Assembly (NCBI GenBank): GCA_024684155.1 | Contig: JAIKXK010000033.1 | Location: forward strand, 1-13,664 | Length of the DNA: 13,664 nt | Reading direction: 5' to 3' | Origin: Lachnospiraceae bacterium | GTDB lineage: Bacteria; Bacillota; Clostridia; Lachnospirales; Lachnospiraceae | Part shown: piece by piece, positions 1-4,830 of the stretch | Layout: every line of letters begins with the position of its first letter | How positions within the stretch are numbered: position 1 is the stretch's first letter | Notes under the pieces: generated by a model | The model's database searches: none | What the model was told of the DNA's origin: nothing | The model's input: the letters and a program-made list of their open reading frames with translations, nothing else | Made by a program: the position numbers and the translations under genes

Positions 1-100
1 TTAGAAGCGCTCATTAACATATACATTCTTTCGTCTTACGGAGAAATTTTAGCGCATGATTTTTTCGTAACGAAATTGTGTTCCATATTTCCTCAAGATG
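1..100. other. Left-edge region with no convincing gene
   Basis: No gene can be supported here. Frame 1 of the + strand stays open from the edge to a TAA at 136-138, but that reading runs through the terminator hairpin at 101-126, so it is probably accidental. The other two + frames stop at 2-4 and 15-17, so an upstream + strand gene could end at either point. A short dyad, TTTCG-TAA-CGAAA, occupies 63-75 and has no recognised identity. A 16-codon minus-strand reading beginning ATGGAACAC is too short to call. Confidence 0.4.
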
Positions 101-126
101 AAAGGGAGCGGGCAGCCGCTCCTTTT
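101..126 (+). terminator. Rho-independent terminator of an upstream gene
   Basis: GGAGCGG (105-111), a four-base loop and CCGCTCC (116-122) form a perfect 7-bp GC-rich stem followed by TTTT (123-126). The A/G bases at 101-104 can pair with the T run and lengthen the stem. The T run is short but on the + side, so it most likely ends a transcript entering from the left. It isolates the gene at 189. Confidence 0.75.
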
Positions 127-133
127 CGATTTC

Positions 134-162
134 TTTAAAAAGATTTCCTGATATGATACAAT
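134..162 (+). promoter_or_regulatory. Weak candidate promoter for the 189-719 gene
   Basis: TACAAT at 157-162 (or the overlapping TATGAT at 152-157) is a plausible -10 box. With TACAAT, TTTAAA at 134-139 is a weak -35 at 17-bp spacing. It lies between the terminator and the ribosome binding site AAAGGGG (about 176-182), where a promoter would be expected. Confidence 0.35.
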
Positions 163-188
163 CAAATTAGTTTTGAAAGGGGATTACT

Positions 189-719
189 ATGGCCAAACTT
201 AGAATTGTAGACGGATTTATGTTTCATAGTGAAGAGGAGTATCAATCAGCATTAAAAGAACAAAAGGCTGTAACATACTTAAAACAGCAAATGTCAGGAA
301 AGAATGCTACGGAAATACTTCGCATTTATAACCAACTTCTAGAACAAAAGCTATTTCATACGGAAGTTGGATATTCTTTTTTACATGATATATATGTATC
401 ATTACAGATTCAAAAAACCATTCCAAACAATGAAATTCCCGCTATTGATATAGAAAGAAAAGTAGAGAAAGTGCCAGAAAAAACACCAGTGAAAAAAGAG
501 AGAAACAGTTCTTCTTCTCAGGTGAAAACACTTCGTGTTATGGTAATCGCTCTTTTGGTGGTTGTGGTTGGAATGTTTGTAATTACTTTGACTGGATCCA
601 ATCCTACCATTTTAGATTATGAAACAAAAATACAGAATAAATACGCAACCTGGGAACAACAGCTGACAGAAAGAGAAGCTGCTGTATCAAAAAGAGAAGC
701 TGAGTTGAATCAGCAATAA
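189..719 (+). CDS. Single-pass membrane protein of unknown function
   Basis: A 176-residue protein I cannot assign to a named family, though it resembles conserved hypothetical proteins I associate with Lachnospiraceae. Residues 1-80 are a soluble, probably helical domain with a short conserved-looking stretch (LFHTEVGYSFLHDIY, 55-69). A charged linker rich in Lys, Glu and Ser follows (about 88-113), then one hydrophobic segment (about 115-136). The tail (143-176) has heptad-like spacing and many Glu, Gln and Arg, so it is probably a coiled coil. The positive charges before the membrane segment predict the N-terminal domain inside and the coiled coil outside. The ATG at 189 is preceded by AAAGGGG at good spacing. 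It is followed 58 nt later by the response regulator on the same strand, with no terminator between, so the two may be cotranscribed. Function is unknown. Confidence 0.8.
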   Translation: MAKLRIVDGFMFHSEEEYQSALKEQKAVTYLKQQMSGKNATEILRIYNQLLEQKLFHTEVGYSFLHDIYVSLQIQKTIPNNEIPAIDIERKVEKVPEKTPVKKERNSSSSQVKTLRVMVIALLVVVVGMFVITLTGSNPTILDYETKIQNKYATWEQQLTEREAAVSKREAELNQQ

Positions 720-751
720 TTCACACATTTTTAACACTTCTATGATAGTGT
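720..751 (+). promoter_or_regulatory. PhoP/PhoB-type direct repeat and promoter of the two-component operon
   Basis: Two tandem 11-bp units begin at 720 (TTCACACATTT) and 731 (TTAACACTTCT). They agree at 8 of 11 positions, and their cores TTCACA and TTAACA are separated by 5 bp. This is the layout of PhoP boxes in Bacillus and of OmpR/PhoB-family sites generally. A TATGAT at 741-746 could be the -10 box. The upstream TTCACA would be its -35, but at only 15 bp, which suits an activator-dependent promoter. A dyad, ACACT (734-738) and AGTGT (747-751), overlaps the -10. The downstream gene is itself an OmpR-type regulator, so autoregulation is a reasonable inference but is not shown. Confidence 0.45.
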
Positions 752-777
752 GATGAAAAAGTAAGGAGGATAATTCT

Positions 778-1461
778 TTGAGTCAAATTAAGATTTTAGT
801 GGTTGATGATGAAGCAAGACTTCGTAAATTAGTAAGGGATTTCTTGGTTAGAGAAAATTATGATGTAATAGAAGCTGGGGATGGTCAGGAAGCTTTAGAT
901 GCATTTTCTGACAATCCAGATGTAGCATTGATATTACTTGATGTTATGATGCCAAAACTAAATGGATTTGATGTGTTGAAAACGATTCGCCAGTTATCTG
1001 ATGTCCCAGTGATTATGCTGACGGCTAAAGGAGAAGAAGATGATGAATTACAGGGATTTTCCCTGGGAGTGGATGAATATATCTCAAAACCATTTTCTCC
1101 AAAGGTTTTAGTTGCCAGAGTAAATGCAGTTCTTAGAAGATCAGGGGAAGCTCCATCTAATGAAAATCTTCTTTCTGTAGGTGGAATTGAAATGTCTATA
1201 GATGCCCATGAAGTGGTGATTGATGGCAAACGATTAGATTTATCTGTAAAAGAGTTTGAACTTTTAGAGTATTTTTTGAGAAATAAGGGCCTTGCACTAT
1301 CAAGAGAAAAAATTCTAAATAGCGTTTGGGACTATGATTATTTTGGAGATGCTCGTACCATTGATACTCATGTTAAGAAACTTCGAAGCAAAATGGGAGA
1401 CAAGGGTGATTATATAAAGACAATTTGGGGAATGGGTTATAAATTTGAAGTTGAAGAATAG
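778..1461 (+). CDS. OmpR/PhoB-family response regulator
   Basis: A 227-residue DNA-binding response regulator. Residues 1-120 are a receiver domain with the acidic pair D10-D11, phospho-acceptor D55 in LILLDVMMP, switch residue T82, aromatic Y101 and invariant K104 in the SKPF motif. Residues about 130-225 are an OmpR-type winged helix, with LSVKEFELLEYF, RTIDTHVKKLRSKMGD and the closing GMGYKFE. Length is normal for the family. The start is TTG at 778, with a strong AAGGAGGA at about 762-770; no ATG fits better. It should be phosphorylated by the kinase encoded next, whose start overlaps its stop. The regulon is not evident from sequence; the direct repeat upstream suggests self-control. It looks closest to the PhoP/PhoB branch, but I do not assign phosphate sensing, because no pst or pho gene is nearby. 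Confidence 0.95.
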   Translation: MSQIKILVVDDEARLRKLVRDFLVRENYDVIEAGDGQEALDAFSDNPDVALILLDVMMPKLNGFDVLKTIRQLSDVPVIMLTAKGEEDDELQGFSLGVDEYISKPFSPKVLVARVNAVLRRSGEAPSNENLLSVGGIEMSIDAHEVVIDGKRLDLSVKEFELLEYFLRNKGLALSREKILNSVWDYDYFGDARTIDTHVKKLRSKMGDKGDYIKTIWGMGYKFEVEE

Positions 1462-2932
1462 ACCAAAAAACAAAAATATAAGAAATCAGTTATCTATATC
1501 CATAGTACTTGTAGTAGTAGGAGTTGTACTTCTGATTTTTATTTTAAACAGTACTCTTTTAGGCTTTATTTATTTGTACTATAAACAAAAAGTGATGATT
1601 GATTCCTTTAATACCTTAAATAGTGCATCAGAAAGCGGAGATTTATATACGGAAGATTATTACTATACTTTTGAGGCTCTTACATCAAAGGAATCCTTAT
1701 CTACCATTGTTATTTCCTCTGATGGAACTGTATGTTTAGCTTCACAAAATGACTATGATATGATTAAAAGTCAAATGTATATGATCCTATTTGGCAACGA
1801 TGAAGAGAATCCTTTTATTAATTATGATGGAGAAGATTTTTCTATAAGTAGACTTTCAGATAATCGTAATGGCCAGGAATATTTAATCCTTTGGGGAACT
1901 TTAGAAGATGGAAATTTTATTATGATGAGGACTACCATAGCCAGTTTGACGGAATCTGCCAGAGTAACCAATCGATTCTTACTTATTGTTGGTGTTGTTG
2001 GTATTATTATTTCTATTTTTGTGGCACGATTATTGTCGCTATACTTAACAAAACCATTAAATGAACTTACATCTATTTCAGAAAAAATGACACAACTGGA
2101 TTTTAATGCCAAGTATGTACCTAAAAATCCAGGAAATGAAATAGATACTTTAGGCATTCATATGAATGAGCTTTCGGAGAGCCTAGAAAATGCCATAGGT
2201 GATTTAAAACAAGCAAATCTTGAATTGCAACATGATATTGAAATTCGTGATAAAAACGAAGAAATGAGAAAAGAATTCTTATCTAATGTTTCTCATGAGT
2301 TAAAAACCCCCATTGCTGTTATTCAAGGCTATGCTGAAGGATTGGCTGAAGGAGTAATTGAGGATAAAGAAAGTCAGCAATACTATTGCGAAGTCATAGT
2401 AGATGAAGCAAAACGTATGAATACCATGGTGAAACAGCTTTTAAATCTAAATCAAATAGAATATGGCCATGATAACGTTAATATGGAGCATATTATGTTA
2501 AAGGATCTGGTGAAAGGGGTAGTGGCTGCGAATCAAATTCTGGCAACTCAAAGCGAAGTAAATCTTGTTTTGGAAGATTTCAAAGATGTATCGGTATGGG
2601 CGGATGAATTTTTTGCAGAACAGGTTCTTACAAATTATATAACCAACGGAATTCACTATTCAAAATATGAAAAACAGGTCCGGGTAAAAGTAGTGGATCA
2701 GGGCAAAGATGTTCGTGTTTGTGTTTTTAATTCTGGAGACCCAATTTCTGAAGAGAGTATTGGCCGCATTTGGGAAAAATTCTACAAGGTTGATAAGGCT
2801 AGAACCAGAACCTATGGCGGTAGCGGAATTGGCTTATCTGTAGTAAAAGCAGTAATGGAGTCCTTCCATAAAGAGTGTGGAGTAACCAATTATAAAAATG
2901 GTGTAGAGTTTTGGTTTGAATTAGATAAATAA
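1445..2932 (+). CDS. Membrane sensor histidine kinase with HAMP domain
   Basis: A 495-residue transmembrane kinase, partner of the preceding regulator. Membrane segment 1 is about 17-46, followed by an extracellular sensor region of about 130 residues (47-176) that I cannot assign but that could be a PAS/Cache-like fold. Membrane segment 2 is about 178-201, then HAMP (about 200-252) and a dimerisation domain with H284 in NVSHELKTP. The ATPase domain has the N box around N397-N401 (NYITNGIHYS), the G1 box as VFNSGDPI, the F box WEKFYKVD and the G2 box GGSGIGLS (458-465). Asn replaces Asp in G1, which I recall as common in Gram-positive kinases of this type. The start is TTG at 1445, overlapping the regulator's stop by 17 nt; TTG at 1451 is an alternative. 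Both have only weak ribosome binding sites, so translational coupling is likely. The ligand is unknown. Confidence 0.93.
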   Translation: MKLKNRPKNKNIRNQLSISIVLVVVGVVLLIFILNSTLLGFIYLYYKQKVMIDSFNTLNSASESGDLYTEDYYYTFEALTSKESLSTIVISSDGTVCLASQNDYDMIKSQMYMILFGNDEENPFINYDGEDFSISRLSDNRNGQEYLILWGTLEDGNFIMMRTTIASLTESARVTNRFLLIVGVVGIIISIFVARLLSLYLTKPLNELTSISEKMTQLDFNAKYVPKNPGNEIDTLGIHMNELSESLENAIGDLKQANLELQHDIEIRDKNEEMRKEFLSNVSHELKTPIAVIQGYAEGLAEGVIEDKESQQYYCEVIVDEAKRMNTMVKQLLNLNQIEYGHDNVNMEHIMLKDLVKGVVAANQILATQSEVNLVLEDFKDVSVWADEFFAEQVLTNYITNGIHYSKYEKQVRVKVVDQGKDVRVCVFNSGDPISEESIGRIWEKFYKVDKARTRTYGGSGIGLSVVKAVMESFHKECGVTNYKNGVEFWFELDK

Positions 2933-2966
2933 GGGAAAAATTATTGGATGAATTGTGCAAAATTTG

Positions 2967-2995
2967 TTGAATATTCCTTTTAAGAATGATAAAGT
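2967..2995 (+). promoter_or_regulatory. Weak candidate promoter before the lipoprotein gene
   Basis: TTGAAT (2967-2972) and TAAAGT (2990-2995) are 17 bp apart in the 101-bp gap after the kinase gene. There is no terminator hairpin in this gap, so read-through from the two-component genes is also possible. The match to consensus is modest. Confidence 0.3.
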
Positions 2996-3033
2996 TATAT
3001 TAAATGTAAAAGATATAAAGAGGGAGAATAATT

Positions 3034-3786
3034 TTGAAAAAGAAAAAATTAATTATTTGCACCCTTGGATTAGTATTTTCTTTTTTGTTTACAGGCTGTG
3101 CAGAAGTGTACGATTTGTCTGCAGAAGACGAAGATACAATAGCGGTTTATTGTGCTAAGACAGTATCGAAATTTAGCACTTCAAAAAAACAAGGATACGT
3201 TAATCTTGTTTCAAGTTCTTCAGATGAGGATGAACTTGAAGAGGAAGAAGAAACTGTAGAAGAACTTCCAGAAGAAACGGAAGAAACTACAGAAGAAACA
3301 AAAGAGCCTGAAGAAACAGAAGATACTTCAGAGGAAGAAACACAAGAAACGGTAGAAGAACCTGAAGAACCGACAGCTTCTGCATCTATGACAGATGCAT
3401 TGGCAATTAGTGGTTTGAGTTTTAATTATAAAAATAGTGTTGAAATGTCATATTATTCTATGGGTGGATATTATGATATAACCCCACAATCCGGGAATGA
3501 CTTTTTAGTTGTCACCTATGATGTTGTAAATTCCACGGATAGTGATATCGTTGTTGATATACCTTCTAGCGGTATCGTATTTAAAGCATCTGTAGGAGGT
3601 GCTGCTAATACAGCAGATAACACCATCCTTTTAAATGATTTAAGCGTGTTTAGTGGCACAGTTGAAGCAGGAACCACCGAGGAGTTGGTATTATTGTTTC
3701 AATTTAAACCGGAGAACTTATCAGATTTAAGTTCACTTAAATTGCAGATGGTACAGGGGGATACCACGACGAATATTGAACTTTAA
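3034..3786 (+). CDS. Glutamate-rich lipoprotein with DUF4352-like C-terminal domain
   Basis: A 250-residue secreted lipoprotein. KKKK is followed by a hydrophobic stretch ending in FTGC, so Cys22 is the likely lipidated residue; the residue at -3 is Phe instead of the usual Leu. Residues 23-60 form a short domain containing AEDEDTIAVYCAKTVSKF, similar to a motif I associate with Lachnospiraceae lipoproteins. Residues 64-113 are a Glu/Thr/Pro-rich low-complexity linker. Residues about 120-250 look like a beta-sandwich of the DUF4352/DUF5067 type, with FLVVTYDVVNSTDSDIVVDI and a late GTTEELVLLFQF strand. The start is TTG at 3034 with AGGGAG at 3021-3026. It sits between a histidine kinase and cheV, suggesting an envelope role possibly tied to that signalling, but the substrate or partner is unknown. 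Confidence 0.85.
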   Translation: MKKKKLIICTLGLVFSFLFTGCAEVYDLSAEDEDTIAVYCAKTVSKFSTSKKQGYVNLVSSSSDEDELEEEEETVEELPEETEETTEETKEPEETEDTSEEETQETVEEPEEPTASASMTDALAISGLSFNYKNSVEMSYYSMGGYYDITPQSGNDFLVVTYDVVNSTDSDIVVDIPSSGIVFKASVGGAANTADNTILLNDLSVFSGTVEAGTTEELVLLFQFKPENLSDLSSLKLQMVQGDTTTNIEL

Positions 3787-3802
3787 TATTAGATTCAGGT
3801 AT

Positions 3803-3826
3803 TTCATACATTTTTAACTGGGAGGA
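3803..3826 (+). promoter_or_regulatory. Second copy of the TTCA(C/T)ACATTTTTAAC motif, next to the cheV ribosome binding site
   Basis: TTCATACATTTTTAAC at 3803-3818 matches the sequence at 720-735 at 15 of 16 positions. It again reads as TTCATA-N5-TTAACT. It directly abuts the cheV Shine-Dalgarno GGGAGGAG (about 3820-3826), too close to the ATG for an upstream activator site. If functional, it would act in the leader or as a repressor site. Coincidence in AT-rich DNA is possible. Confidence 0.3.
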
Positions 3827-3833
3827 GAAAAGA

Positions 3834-4751
3834 ATGGATACTAATATTTTATTGGAATCTGGAACAAACGAACTTGAAATTTTGGAATTTAAGGTAGCTG
3901 ATAATTATTATGGAATTAACGTAGCAAAGATTCGTGAGATTCTTACCTATCAGCATGTAACACCTGTTCCTAATGCGCATCCTTTTGTAGAAGGAATATT
4001 TATGCCAAGAGATACGATGATTTCTGTCATTAATCTTCGTAAGTGCTTGGGGTATGAGGATGATCCCGATATTGTAGGTCTTTTCTTCATTACGAACTTT
4101 AATAACTTAAACACTGCATTCCATGTGGATGAAGTATTAGGCATCCACAGAGTCTCATGGGAAGCAATTAATACTCCGGATGGAACCATTCAGTCTGATG
4201 ACAATGGTGTTTCAACTGGTGTTTTAAAATTAGAAGATCGTTTGGTTGTTATTTTGGACTTTGAAAAAATTGTTTCAAACATTAACCCTGAAACAGGACT
4301 TAAAGTTTCTGATTTGGATGGTTATGAATCAAGAGATCGTTCAAAATCACCTATTTTATTGGCAGAAGATTCAGCTTTACTTTCAAAGCTTATTCAGGAG
4401 TGCTTACGCAAAGCCGGCTATACAAATATTATTGTGAATGAAAATGGACAGGCAGCTTGGGATAAATTAGTTGAAATGAACTCAAATGGCAGTGTACTAG
4501 ATGATGTTCATTGTATTATTACTGATATCGAAATGCCTCAGATGGACGGACACCGTTTAACAAAGCTTGTAAAAGATCATGAAGTAATGCAGAATATTCC
4601 TGTTATTATTTTCTCATCTTTGATCAACGATGAAATCCGTCGTAAGGGTGAGTCTGTTGGTGCTGATGCTCAGCTTACAAAGCCTGAGATTGGAAAGCTT
4701 GTTGCAGCTGTTGATGATTTAGTTGATAAGTATGAACATGCCAGAAAATAA
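3834..4751 (+). CDS. cheV: CheV: CheW-receiver chemotaxis coupling protein
   Basis: A 305-residue cytoplasmic protein with a CheW-like domain (about 12-155) joined to a receiver domain (about 172-300). CheV couples chemoreceptors to the CheA kinase, and its phosphorylated receiver takes part in adaptation. The CheW part contains FKVADNYYGINVAKIREIL and IFMPRDTMISVINLRKCLG. The receiver has the acidic pair E178-D179 (LLAEDS), phospho-acceptor D231 in IITDIEMPQMDG, Ser at 261-262 in the switch position and K283 in LTKPE. Both order and length fit the family. ATG at 3834 has a strong GGGAGGAG. No other chemotaxis gene is in the window; the neighbours are a two-component system and two acidic envelope proteins. 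Its sensory partner could be the local kinase or distant receptors; the sequence does not decide. Confidence 0.93.
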   Translation: MDTNILLESGTNELEILEFKVADNYYGINVAKIREILTYQHVTPVPNAHPFVEGIFMPRDTMISVINLRKCLGYEDDPDIVGLFFITNFNNLNTAFHVDEVLGIHRVSWEAINTPDGTIQSDDNGVSTGVLKLEDRLVVILDFEKIVSNINPETGLKVSDLDGYESRDRSKSPILLAEDSALLSKLIQECLRKAGYTNIIVNENGQAAWDKLVEMNSNGSVLDDVHCIITDIEMPQMDGHRLTKLVKDHEVMQNIPVIIFSSLINDEIRRKGESVGADAQLTKPEIGKLVAAVDDLVDKYEHARK

Positions 4752-4759
4752 TTATTAAA

Positions 4760-4788
4760 TTGTCTATTTAAGGGATGTGATTTATCAC
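4760..4788 (+). promoter_or_regulatory. Possible promoter nested in the cheV terminator
   Basis: TTGTCT (4760-4765) and TATCAC (4783-4788), 17 bp apart, each match four of six consensus bases. The second lies inside the terminator stem. The call rests mainly on position: there is no room for a promoter between the end of the terminator (4802) and the next ribosome binding site (4818). Confidence 0.2.
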
Positions 4789-4802
4789 ATCCCTTGTTTT
4801 TT
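4770..4802 (+). terminator. Strong rho-independent terminator after cheV
   Basis: AAGGGATGTGA (4770-4780), loop TTTA and TCACATCCCTT (4785-4795) give a perfect 11-bp stem, followed by G and six T (4797-4802). It closes the cheV transcript. It ends only 28 nt before the start codon of the next gene, so it may also act as a read-through control point for the acidic-protein/his unit. Confidence 0.9.
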
Positions 4803-4830
4803 GAAGACTGTTTACATGGGAGGTATATCC

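Noticed and set aside
1..138. Frame 1 open from the left edge as the end of an upstream gene
   Set aside because: The reading passes through the terminator hairpin at 101-126, and its peptide shows no recognisable features.
720..751. Terminator between the first gene and the response regulator
   Set aside because: The ACACT/AGTGT dyad is only 5 bp and has no T run after it; a regulatory role fits better.
2933..3033. Flagellar sigma-D promoter for the lipoprotein/cheV pair
   Set aside because: No TAAA-N15-GCCGATAA-like sequence is present here or directly before cheV.
2955..3158. 67-codon + frame overlapping the start of the lipoprotein gene
   Set aside because: It has no ribosome binding site, overlaps the signal peptide in another frame, and the lipoprotein has a lipobox and Shine-Dalgarno site.
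4777..4830. Upstream extension of the acidic protein to GTG 4777
   Set aside because: It would begin inside the terminator stem and has no ribosome binding site; GTG 4831 has GGGAGG at proper spacing.
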